A DNA stretch of 42,538 nucleotides from JAHJSA01 sp038204345 (GTDB lineage: Bacteria; Actinomycetota; Thermoleophilia; RBG-16-64-13): positions 1 to 42,538 of the forward strand of contig JBBRDB010000003.1 of NCBI GenBank assembly GCA_038204345.1, read 5' to 3'. Below the pieces are notes generated by a model, which was given only the letters and a program-made list of their open reading frames with translations, made no database searches and was not told the DNA's origin. This document shows positions 8,464-14,672 of this stretch, piece by piece. The translations under genes were made by a program, and so were the position numbers. Positions within the stretch are counted from its first letter, which is position 1; each line of letters begins with the position of its first letter.

Positions 8464-10200
8464 ATGCGCCGATCCAGGCTGGCATTCGGGCTCACGGCGA
8501 TCGTGGTTGTCGCTATTGCGGCGGCCCTGTTCCTTTCCGCGGCAGAAAACCCGGGCACGATCGCCGGGGGCACCACCGTGGGCGGCATCGACGTCGGCGG
8601 TCTCACTACAGAGACGGCGACCGAGAAGGTGGCGGCGGCCTCCGTGGCATCGTTGCGCCGATCGCTGACAGTCAGAGCGGGGGAGAGCGTCATGATGCTG
8701 TCTCCGGAAACCGCGGGTTTCACGGTAGACGCGGAGAGGAGCGTGGTCGCCGCCCTGGCTGACCCTGCGCCCGAGCCGTCGGCCGTTCGGGCGGTGTGGG
8801 ACCGTATCGTAGGTCATGGCAGAGCCAGGGATCTCCCACTGTACGTCGAGGCGGACGACGTACGCCTGGCGTCCGCCATGGACGAAGTGGCTCTCTCGGT
8901 GGAGCGCCTGGTCAAGGACGCACGGCTCATCATCGAGGGGGGGCGCCCTAAGGCCGTCGCCGCGGAACCGGGTTTGGTACTCGATAGGGCTGCGCTCCGA
9001 GCAGCACTCATCCGAGCCATCGCCGAGGGCGAGTCAGAAGTGGACGCTCCGGTGCGGGAGATCGTGCCGACCTTATCCACGGAAGACGCCCAGGCAGCCT
9101 TGGCTGTTGCGCGCGAAGCTCTGGCCGACCCCCTGACCTTGGGGTACCAGGGCGCCCGCTTCGAGATCACACCGGCGGAGCTGGCGGCCATGGCAGCGCC
9201 CGACCCCTCCGGCATCTTGGCCGGCAAGCCCATCACGTTCGATACCGACGTGGCCCGCGAACTCCTCGGTGAGCGACTGAGTCCGCTGGAAGATCCTCCG
9301 ATCGACGCGGAGGTCGTCCCCAGCGACGACGACCGCGGGTTCACGGTGACCCCGAGTTCCGACGGCACGCTCGTCGAATGGCCTTCGCTGCTTGTCTCGA
9401 TGACCCGCGTGGCGCTCGAACAGGGGCGCAGATATGTGCCCGTGCCGACCACGACGGTCCGTCCGCGGCTGACCACGCTCGATGCACAGGAGCTGCGAGA
9501 GCGAAGGGAGATCGCCTCCTTCACCACGTATTTCAGCCCGGCGAGCGTGGCAAGAGTCAAGAACATCCAGCAAGTCGCGAAGCTCTTGGATGGATACGTG
9601 ATACGGCCGGGAGAGACGTTCTCCTTCAACAACGTCGCGGGCCCACGCACGCGGGCTGCGGGCTTCGACGAAGCCCCGGTCATCCGTGACGGCGTCTTGA
9701 CCCCGGGAGTGGGGGGAGGGATCTGCCAGGTCTCCACTACGCTTTTCAATGCCGTCTTCTTCGCAGGATTGCCGGTGGTGGAGAGGGAACCGCATTCCTT
9801 CTACATCGATCACTACCCCGTGGGACGCGACGCCACTGTGTCCTACGGCTCTGCCGACTTCAGATTCCGCAACGACTCGGATACCGTCCTGCTGCTCTCG
9901 GTCTCGACCACGTCGGAGTCGGTGACGGTGTCTCTTGCCGCCCCGGCGTGGGACCGGTCGGTGTCCTACGAGACGTCCTCATTCCACGACCTGGTGGAGC
10001 CTCGGAGCACTCAAGACAGTCCGCGCAAGCTCCGCGACCCTACGCTGCCCCGCGGTTCCATCTCCGCCATGGAGCCGGGTGTGAGCGGCCGCTCGGTGGA
10101 AGTAAGGCGCGTGGTCAAAGACGCGAGCGGGGTTGTGTTCCAGGACGTCTTCGCCAGCGTGTACGCGCCGAAGGACTACGTAGTCCGCGTAGGAGGCTGA
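8464..10200 (+). CDS. VanW-family envelope protein with peptidoglycan-binding-like domains
   Basis: 578-residue protein with one N-terminal transmembrane anchor (about 8-27) and no lipobox. Two repeats resembling the putative peptidoglycan-binding_4 domain follow (about 60-330). The VanW domain starts near residue 345 (ASFTTYF...NIQQVAKLLDGYVIRPGETFSFN) and contains GGGICQVSTTLFNAVF. A G5-like tail ends the protein. The biochemical role of VanW proteins is unsettled. They occur in Gram-positive cell envelopes and near glycopeptide-resistance genes but do not confer resistance alone. The ATG is 3 nt after the preceding stop, so co-transcription is likely. The next gene is convergent, only 20 bp away. 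Confidence 0.88.
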   Translation: MRRSRLAFGLTAIVVVAIAAALFLSAAENPGTIAGGTTVGGIDVGGLTTETATEKVAAASVASLRRSLTVRAGESVMMLSPETAGFTVDAERSVVAALADPAPEPSAVRAVWDRIVGHGRARDLPLYVEADDVRLASAMDEVALSVERLVKDARLIIEGGRPKAVAAEPGLVLDRAALRAALIRAIAEGESEVDAPVREIVPTLSTEDAQAALAVAREALADPLTLGYQGARFEITPAELAAMAAPDPSGILAGKPITFDTDVARELLGERLSPLEDPPIDAEVVPSDDDRGFTVTPSSDGTLVEWPSLLVSMTRVALEQGRRYVPVPTTTVRPRLTTLDAQELRERREIASFTTYFSPASVARVKNIQQVAKLLDGYVIRPGETFSFNNVAGPRTRAAGFDEAPVIRDGVLTPGVGGGICQVSTTLFNAVFFAGLPVVEREPHSFYIDHYPVGRDATVSYGSADFRFRNDSDTVLLLSVSTTSESVTVSLAAPAWDRSVSYETSSFHDLVEPRSTQDSPRKLRDPTLPRGSISAMEPGVSGRSVEVRRVVKDASGVVFQDVFASVYAPKDYVVRVGG

Positions 10201-10220
10201 GCCTCCGCCCGAGTTTCGAG

Positions 10221-10805
10221 TCAGCCTTGTCCGGTCTTGGCGATGACCTGTTTGCACACAGTCTTCAGCGTTTCGAACACGCCGATACCGCTGAGGGCGC
10301 AGGCTTCGATCACGGGAGAGCCCGTATGGTTCAACAGGTCCCTCATATCGTCGGCCGAGAAGATGTCTGAGAGATCCCGCTTGTTCAGCTGGATCACGAA
10401 TCCCAGCTTGGTGAGGTCGTCTCCTTGATCAAGCAGGTTGTCCCACAAGTTGAGATAGCTCTCGACGTTCTCGTCGAGACGGGTTATCTGACTGTCCGCG
10501 ACGAACACCATGGCGTCGACGCCCTGGAGCACCAGCCGCCGCGACGCGTTGTAGTAGGACTGGCCCGGCACCGTGTACAGGTGGAACCTGGTCTTCATGC
10601 CCTTGACGGTGCCCAGTGACAGGGGCAGGAAGTCGAAGTAAAGGGTGCGCTCCTCTTCGGTGGCGATGCTCACGAGTTTGCCGCGGGCGTCGGGATTCAC
10701 CTTCTTGTGGATGTACTGGATATTGGTGGTCTTGCCACAGAGGCCGCAACCGTAGTACACGATCTTGTAGTTGATCTCTCGGGCCGCGAAGTTGATCAGT
10801 GGCAC
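10221..10805 (-). CDS. mglA: MglA-type small Ras-like GTPase
   Basis: Cytoplasmic GTPase that marks the leading cell pole and controls type IV pilus or gliding polarity in Myxococcus and relatives. The 194-residue product has the MglA signatures NYKIVYYGCGLCGKTTN (P-loop), the FDFLPLSL segment, FHLYTVPGQSYYNASRRLVL (switch II) and QLNKRDL (base recognition). It starts at a GTG (VPLINFAAREI) 4 nt after the roadblock gene, the usual MglB-MglA arrangement. The pair runs against its neighbours in an otherwise plus-strand arm. With pilBTC only about 5 kb away, a role in pilus polarity is a reasonable inference. Confidence 0.92.
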   Translation of the reverse strand: MPLINFAAREINYKIVYYGCGLCGKTTNIQYIHKKVNPDARGKLVSIATEEERTLYFDFLPLSLGTVKGMKTRFHLYTVPGQSYYNASRRLVLQGVDAMVFVADSQITRLDENVESYLNLWDNLLDQGDDLTKLGFVIQLNKRDLSDIFSADDMRDLLNHTGSPVIEACALSGIGVFETLKTVCKQVIAKTGQG

Positions 10806-10809
10806 TCTG

Positions 10810-11304
10810 TTACTCCATGTCCGCGAACAGGTCGTCGATGGCCTCGTCGGCGAGGAGAGAGTAGTCGTCGTCGATCATGACGGAGGCCTGGTCGTCTTCA
10901 TCCGTGAGATCGAAGACGGGCTTCAGTACCTCTATGGCCCGATTGGTGTACAGCCGCACCTTCCCAACCTGGGTCTCCCGCCCGAACGTGATGACGAGGA
11001 GCACCTGGTCGGTGACTTGGGCCACGTGTAGGTTCGATTCGCGGCCTTCGTGAAACAAGAGGGTGAACTCCCGCTCGTTGAGCACCTCGGCTAGTTGTTG
11101 GGTGGCCGCGAACGAACCGGCCGCCAACGAAGCCAGCGTCAAGGTGTCCGGGTGCCCTTCGACGGCGGAGGTGGTGATGGGTTGCCCGCTGGTGGAGACG
11201 AGGGCGATGAAGCGTGACCCCGATACCTGGCGCAGCTTATCCAGGATGTCGTCCACGAGCCGCATCTGGCGGTTGCTGATCACGAGTCCCCTGCGACGAG
11301 GCAC
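10810..11304 (-). CDS. Roadblock/LC7-domain protein, MglB-like GAP partner
   Basis: 164-residue protein with a roadblock/LC7 fold: MRLVDDILDKLRQVSGSRFIALVSTSGQPI, a small-residue helix (LASLAAGSFAATQQLAEVL), and the strand pattern FTLLFHEGRESNLHVAQVTDQVLLVITF. Family members are GTPase-activating or scaffolding partners of MglA, encoded next door here. The acidic C-terminal tail (DEDDQASVMIDDD) is an extension. Three GTGs are possible. GTG 11304 is chosen because AGGAGG ends 5 nt before it, whereas GTG 11310 overlaps that ribosome site. Confidence 0.85.
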   Translation of the reverse strand: MPRRRGLVISNRQMRLVDDILDKLRQVSGSRFIALVSTSGQPITTSAVEGHPDTLTLASLAAGSFAATQQLAEVLNEREFTLLFHEGRESNLHVAQVTDQVLLVITFGRETQVGKVRLYTNRAIEVLKPVFDLTDEDDQASVMIDDDYSLLADEAIDDLFADME

Positions 11305-11359
11305 AACCACCTCCTTGGGCGCGGGTAGGGCCGCTTGAGCACGGCTTGGGGCACGCCGA

Positions 11360-11365
11360 AGTATA
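11360..11365 (-). promoter_or_regulatory. -10 box for the roadblock-mglA operon
   Basis: TATACT on the minus strand, about 50 nt before the chosen roadblock start. TAGCAA lies 17 nt upstream on the same strand as a weak -35. It faces away from the gcvH promoters, so this is a divergent promoter region. Confidence 0.4.
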
Positions 11366-11374
11366 ACAAGGCCC

Positions 11375-11390
11375 CGTAGCCTTTGCTACG
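11375..11390. repeat. Inverted repeat between divergent promoters
   Basis: CGTAGC-CTTT-GCTACG is a perfect 6-4-6 inverted repeat. It covers the proposed -35 regions of both the minus-strand roadblock promoter and the plus-strand gcvH promoter, the usual place for a repressor operator. It could equally be a small hairpin with no regulatory role. Confidence 0.4.
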
Positions 11391-11411
11391 CGTGCGAGCC
11401 GCTGGTACAAT
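11383..11411 (+). promoter_or_regulatory. Sigma-70-type promoter upstream of gcvH
   Basis: TTGCTA at 11383-11388 and TACAAT at 11406-11411 with a 17-nt spacer. Transcription would begin near 11418, leaving a leader of about 80 nt before gcvH. Confidence 0.5.
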
Positions 11412-11452
11412 CCGGCCCGATTCCCTGCCCGCGCGGGAGCGTGTGGGGCCTG

Positions 11453-11461
11453 TGCTATGAT
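11453..11461 (+). promoter_or_regulatory. Extended -10 promoter close to gcvH
   Basis: TGCTATGAT matches an extended -10 element (TGnTATAAT) 35 nt before the gcvH start. No good -35 is seen, which is tolerable for this promoter class. It may act instead of, or together with, the promoter at 11383-11411. Confidence 0.45.
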
Positions 11462-11496
11462 GAATGCCAGCCACGCCTGGCGAGAAAGGAGCGCTT

Positions 11497-11883
11497 GTGA
11501 ACCCGAAGAATCTGAAGTACCACAAGGAGCACGACTGGGCGCGCATCGAGGGAGACGTCGCGACCCTCGGAGTGACGGATTACGCTCAGGAGTCCCTCGG
11601 TGACATCGTCTACATCGAGCTCCCCGAGGTCGGTGCCGAAGTCTCCGCTGGTACTTCCTACGCCGAGATCGAATCGGTCAAGGCTGTTTCCGACGTGTTC
11701 GCCCCTGTGAGCGGAACAGTCATCGAGGCGAACGATGAGGTTGTGGACGCTCCCGAGCTCATCAACGAGAGCCCCTACGAAGACGGATGGCTCATCAAGG
11801 TGAAGCTCAGCGACCCGAGTGAAGCCGACGAGCTCATGTCGGCGGAGGATTACGAGGAGACGCTGGCCGAGCAGGAGGAATAG
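11497..11883 (+). CDS. gcvH: Glycine cleavage system H protein
   Basis: Lipoyl-carrying shuttle protein of the glycine cleavage system. The 128-residue protein has the lipoylation site in EIESVKAVSDVFAPVSG (the lysine of ESVKA) and typical HEW-like (KEHDWARIEGD) and NESPYEDGWL motifs. The GTG at 11497 is preferred because AAGGAG ends 5 nt before it and homology begins at NPKNLKYHKEHDW. No gcvT, gcvP or lipoate ligase lies in the window. Its linkage to a GarA-like gene and a FtsR-like regulator matches the conserved actinobacterial cluster (M. tuberculosis Rv1826-Rv1828). Confidence 0.96.
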   Translation: MNPKNLKYHKEHDWARIEGDVATLGVTDYAQESLGDIVYIELPEVGAEVSAGTSYAEIESVKAVSDVFAPVSGTVIEANDEVVDAPELINESPYEDGWLIKVKLSDPSEADELMSAEDYEETLAEQEE

Positions 11884-11916
11884 CTCTTCAGCAGCAGCGG
11901 AAGGGCCGGTCACTTG

Positions 11917-11945
11917 GAGAAGCGGGCGCTTTGGGTCCGCTTCTC
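11917..11945 (+). terminator. Hairpin after gcvH
   Basis: GAGAAGCGG pairs with CCGCTTCTC, a perfect 9-bp stem with an 11-nt loop, 34 nt after the gcvH stop. No T-run follows, so it may be a Rho-dependent, pausing or mRNA-stabilising element rather than a classical intrinsic terminator. The next gene has its own promoter. Confidence 0.45.
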
Positions 11946-12008
11946 ACTCATCGGGTGGTTTCGGCTACAACGGCCTGCGGGTGGCTAACTCCATACCTCT
12001 AGTTGACG

Positions 12009-12037
12009 TTGAAGGTTTCTCAGCTTGGGAGTATACT
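12009..12037 (+). promoter_or_regulatory. Promoter of the rsiG-like gene (leaderless)
   Basis: TTGAAG (12009-12014), a 17-nt spacer and TATACT (12032-12037) form a good sigma-70-type promoter. Seven nt after the -10 box is the A of the rsiG ATG, and no Shine-Dalgarno sequence is present. The transcript is therefore predicted to start at the initiation codon. Confidence 0.65.
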
Positions 12038-12043
12038 GAAGCC

Positions 12044-12322
12044 ATGGAAGAACACGATACAACTTCTTTCGAACTGCTTCTGGAGATCCAGAACCTCAGC
12101 GACGATGAGATCAAGCGTACGGCGGAGGCTCTAGCCGAAGAGGAGCGCGCCGTCTCGAAGACTCGTCGCATCATTCACGCGAAACTCGATCTTCTTCGCG
12201 CGGAGATGGTGCGTCGGCTGCGCGACAAGCACAGCTCGGGGGGGAGTCTCTTCGAGGAGGGAGACGTGGACAAGCTGAGCGCCATTCTCAGTTCTCGAGG
12301 TCTCGCGGAGGAAGAAATCTGA
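12044..12322 (+). CDS. rsiG: RsiG-like c-di-GMP-responsive anti-sigma factor (single motif)
   Basis: 92-residue helical protein. RsiG proteins bind WhiG-type sigma factors only when loaded with c-di-GMP, through the motif E(X)3S(X)2R(X)3Q(X)3D. Here one copy is present: E34-x3-S38-x2-R41-x3-H45-x3-D49, with His in place of Gln. Twin-motif forms occur in Streptomyces. Small single-motif forms that dimerise are described from Rubrobacter, where they control type IV pili. The conserved continuation LDLLRAEMVRRLRDKH supports the family. The likely partner is the sigma factor at 14780-15658. The ATG is chosen from the promoter position and the good fit to family length. Ligand binding with His at this place is untested. 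Confidence 0.8.
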   Translation: MEEHDTTSFELLLEIQNLSDDEIKRTAEALAEEERAVSKTRRIIHAKLDLLRAEMVRRLRDKHSSGGSLFEEGDVDKLSAILSSRGLAEEEI

Positions 12323-12334
12323 ACGGAGGTCCCG

Positions 12335-12625
12335 ATGGGCGAAAGGATCGATCGCATCGTTGCCGGGGTTCAGGAACTATTCCACGACCTTTCGGTGGGT
12401 GCGCGCGAGAAGCGGGTCATGCGCTACGTCGTCACCGAACTCCACAAAGGTCGTTCCTTCGACGACCTCATGGCCGATCCCTACGTCGTGAACCACACGA
12501 CCGAGGAAGATCGGGCCCGCCTCCTCGAGAGCCCAGACAATCTTCGCGAGATAGAGGATCGTATCGCAGCGGAGTTCGACGACTATCGTCGCCAGATAGC
12601 CCACGGTGATGAAGGTGCGGAGTGA
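12335..12625 (+). CDS. Unknown small helical protein between rsiG and garA
   Basis: I do not recognise this 96-residue protein. It is acidic and predicted to be mostly helical, without membrane segments, cysteines or a signal peptide. Recognisable stretches are VQELFHDLSVGAREKRVMRYVVTELHKGRSFDDLMADPYVVN and a DRARLLESPDNLREIEDRIAAEF helix. A GGAGG lies 6 nt before its ATG. It starts 12 nt after rsiG and ends in a GTGA overlap with the FHA gene, so it is co-translated with these signalling genes. A role in the RsiG or GarA circuits can only be guessed from position. Confidence 0.75.
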   Translation: MGERIDRIVAGVQELFHDLSVGAREKRVMRYVVTELHKGRSFDDLMADPYVVNHTTEEDRARLLESPDNLREIEDRIAAEFDDYRRQIAHGDEGAE

Positions 12626-13092
12626 TCGTTTGCCCCAAGTGTGGCACGCAGAACCCGGAAGACGCCAACTTCTGCAGTAGGTGCGGCGGCCGTTTGATGT
12701 TGCGCGACCTATCGGAGACCACGGTCACCTACGCGCCCACCGCGGCCGACGAGGCCGGCGCTGTCTCCCGTACCGGATCCGAACCCGGCCGGGCGCCGAC
12801 GCTCCTGATCATGGCGGGAGGCGGCCGAGAGGGCGAGCAGATTCTTCTCGAGGACGATCTCCTCACCATCGGCCGCAGCCCCGACAGCCATCTGTTCTTG
12901 GACGACGTGACCGTGTCGCGCCATCACGCGCGGATAGTGCACGACGCGACCGGCTTTGCGGTGGAAGACCTCAATAGTCTCAACGGCACCTACGTGAATC
13001 GCGGGAGAGTGGAACGCCAGCACCTCAGCGATGGGGACGAGGTCCAGATAGGCAAGTTCAAGTTCGCCTACTTGGAGCCTTCGGAGTCGTGA
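12622..13092 (+). CDS. garA: GarA/OdhI-type FHA protein with N-terminal zinc ribbon
   Basis: 156-residue regulator. Residues 1-22 form a zinc ribbon (C4, C7, C18, C21). Residues 31-34 read SETT, matching the ETT phospho-acceptor motif of mycobacterial GarA. The FHA domain (about 75-150) keeps the phosphothreonine pocket residues GRSPDSHLFLDDVTVSRHHA and NSLNGTYVN, then GDEVQIGKFKF, very close to GarA. GarA binds 2-oxoglutarate-using enzymes and is switched off by Ser/Thr-kinase phosphorylation of that Thr pair and self-binding. The zinc ribbon is unlike GarA or OdhI. Position between gcvH and a FtsR-like MerR gene supports orthology. GTG start, overlapping the previous stop. Confidence 0.85.
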   Translation: MIVCPKCGTQNPEDANFCSRCGGRLMLRDLSETTVTYAPTAADEAGAVSRTGSEPGRAPTLLIMAGGGREGEQILLEDDLLTIGRSPDSHLFLDDVTVSRHHARIVHDATGFAVEDLNSLNGTYVNRGRVERQHLSDGDEVQIGKFKFAYLEPSES

Positions 13093-13847
13093 GCGGGGAT
13101 ACCGCCCGGCCTGGCCGTTCCGGAAGCCTGGAGGGGGGGCCGGCCGCCGATGAAGGCGGGAGGGACGGCGATCTCCTCACGATCGGCCAGGTGGTGGACG
13201 CCTTGCGGGGGGAGTTCCCGGACCTGACCATCAGCAAGGTCCGATACCTGGAGGATAGAGGTCTGCTCAAACCGAATCGCACGGCCGGCGGGTACAGGAA
13301 GTTCAGTCCCATCGGGATCCGAGCCCTCCGCACCATTCTGACGCTCCAGCGTGACGAGTTCTTGCCGCTGGACGTCATCAAAGAACGCATCGACCGAGGC
13401 ACCGCCTCAGTGATCGGCCGAGTGTTGGCCCCATCCGGTCCGTTCGAAGCCCGGGAAGGCCTTCCGAAAGACGAGAGCGCGCACACGTGGCGGGAGTCGC
13501 TTGAGATCACCGGTGTCTCGGAAGGGTTCCTGCGTTCTCTCGGAGATTTTCACCTCTTCGAGCAGCGAGATAATGCCGGCGACCCCGTCTTGAGCGATAC
13601 CGACCTCGAGGTCGTGAGGATCTGCGATCTCCTGGCGAAGCACGGCGTCGAGCCGCGCAACCTTCGTCTGCTGCGCTCAGCCGCAGAGAGGGAATCCGCC
13701 ATGCTGGCTCAAGTGGCGGCGCCCGCTCTCCGCTCGGCGCATCCGGAACGCCGCCGGGAAGGGGAGCGCCTGCTCGGGGACCTGGGGTCGCTCATGGCCC
13801 GCCTCCTCGACCTGCTGCTCTACAAGGAACTCAGCCGCCTCGTCTGA
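13089..13847 (+). CDS. ftsR: MerR-family regulator of the FtsR type
   Basis: 252-residue regulator. After a disordered N-terminus, the MerR helix-turn-helix spans about residues 28-95, from LLTIGQVVDALRGEFPDLTI to the wing GGYRKFS. The C-terminal part, about 140-252, has a second helical region beginning EITGVSEGFLRSLGDFHLF. FtsR of Corynebacterium and its mycobacterial homologue Rv1828 have this length and lie next to odhI/garA; FtsR activates ftsZ. There are no metal-binding cysteines. The GTG start overlaps the garA-like stop. Target genes in this organism are unknown. Confidence 0.82.
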   Translation: MSGDTARPGRSGSLEGGPAADEGGRDGDLLTIGQVVDALRGEFPDLTISKVRYLEDRGLLKPNRTAGGYRKFSPIGIRALRTILTLQRDEFLPLDVIKERIDRGTASVIGRVLAPSGPFEAREGLPKDESAHTWRESLEITGVSEGFLRSLGDFHLFEQRDNAGDPVLSDTDLEVVRICDLLAKHGVEPRNLRLLRSAAERESAMLAQVAAPALRSAHPERRREGERLLGDLGSLMARLLDLLLYKELSRLV

Positions 13848-13877
13848 TCGAGGCCTCGCCTGCCGCCAAGGAGATCG

Positions 13878-14390
13878 ATGGATCTGAAGACCTTCATACG
13901 TGATGTTCCCGATTTCCCGAAGCAGGGCATCCTGTTCAAGGACATAATGCCCCTTCTTCAGAATCCGCAGGCTCTCCGATATACCGTCGATCGGCTGGCT
14001 GAATTTAGTGCCCCCAAGCATCCCGACGTAGTCCTCGGCGCCGAGGCACGTGGGTTCATCCTAGGAGCCGCTCTCGCGTACTCGATCGGCGCCGGTTTCG
14101 TGCCGGCTCGGAAGCCCGGAAAACTCCCATGGCGCGTCACCTCGGCCGAATATGAACTCGAGTACGGGGTGGACACCCTCGAGATGCACGCCGACGCCAT
14201 AATGCCTGGGGAGAGGATCATAATCCACGACGATCTGCTCGCCACGGGCGGCACCGCCAGAGCCAAGATAGATCTGGTGGAGCGTGCGGGTGGGATCGTG
14301 GTCGGCCTGGCGTTCATCATCGAGCTCGGCTTCCTCGGGGGTCGCAAGAAGTTGGCGGGCTACGACGTTTTCAGCCTCATCACCTACTGA
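13878..14390 (+). CDS. apt: Adenine phosphoribosyltransferase
   Basis: Salvages adenine to AMP using PRPP. The 170-residue protein shows the family pattern: LKTFIRDVPDFPKQGILFKDI at the N-terminus, GAEARGFILGAALAY, and the PRPP-binding loop ERIIIHDDLLATGGTA. A strong site (AAGGAG, 7 nt away) precedes the ATG. It is the last plus-strand gene before the terminator/dif region. In many Gram-positive genomes apt lies between recJ and relA. Here it is about 20 kb from them, on the other side of the terminus. Confidence 0.96.
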   Translation: MDLKTFIRDVPDFPKQGILFKDIMPLLQNPQALRYTVDRLAEFSAPKHPDVVLGAEARGFILGAALAYSIGAGFVPARKPGKLPWRVTSAEYELEYGVDTLEMHADAIMPGERIIIHDDLLATGGTARAKIDLVERAGGIVVGLAFIIELGFLGGRKKLAGYDVFSLITY

Positions 14391-14393
14391 TAC

Positions 14394-14575
14394 AAAACAG
14401 AAGGCCGCCCACAAGGGGCGGCCTTCTGCGGATTTCGGACGCATCGGCTCCCGAAGGCGCCGTCGACAGCGTTCGGTCGGTAGGACGACGGTTAGCGGCG
14501 GGTGCCACCTCCGGTCCTGAAGCCGTCACGTCCGCAACGCAAACTGTCTATGGGGACCACCTCCTTTCGACGCTT
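14394..14575 (-). ncRNA. Putative short transcript with near-perfect anti-16S Shine-Dalgarno match
   Basis: A sigma-70-type promoter and a T-tailed terminator bracket about 180 nt on the minus strand. Near its 5' end (14567 downward) it carries AAAGGAGGTGGTCC, which can pair over 14 nt with the usual 3' end of 16S rRNA, with one G-U pair. No ATG follows at a suitable distance. A reading frame beginning at ATA 14551, or at the in-frame GTG 14560, ends at TAA 14492 and would encode about 19-22 residues with a glycine/arginine-rich C-terminus (GFRTGGGTRR). It could be a small RNA that binds ribosomes, or a mini-gene. No known RNA family is recognised. Confidence 0.4.
14398..14428. terminator. 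Strong hairpin, probably two-way terminator
   Basis: CAGAAGGCCGCCC and its exact complement form a 13-bp stem with a 5-nt loop, 8 nt after the apt stop. Read on the minus strand, the stem is followed by TTTTGTA, so it is a good intrinsic terminator for leftward transcription. On the plus strand the following bases are CGGATTT, so termination of apt is probably weaker. Confidence 0.75.
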
Positions 14576-14581
14576 GCTGCG

Positions 14582-14610
14582 ACTTTACTAGCTCGGAGAC
14601 TCGTTGCCAA
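14582..14610 (-). promoter_or_regulatory. Promoter of the short minus-strand transcript
   Basis: On the minus strand TTGGCA (14605-14610), a 17-nt spacer and TAAAGT (14582-14587). Predicted start near 14575. No protein gene of ordinary size follows before the terminator at 14398-14428. Confidence 0.55.
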
Positions 14611-14672
14611 GCCCCAGATTCCGCGGAGCCGGGGGGTGGGCTGGGATCAGGGGCTACCCGGCAGGCAGGTGT

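Noticed and set aside
8464..10200. VanW gene as an antibiotic-resistance determinant
   Set aside because: VanW-domain proteins are widespread in Gram-positive genomes and no vanHAX or vanRS genes accompany it.
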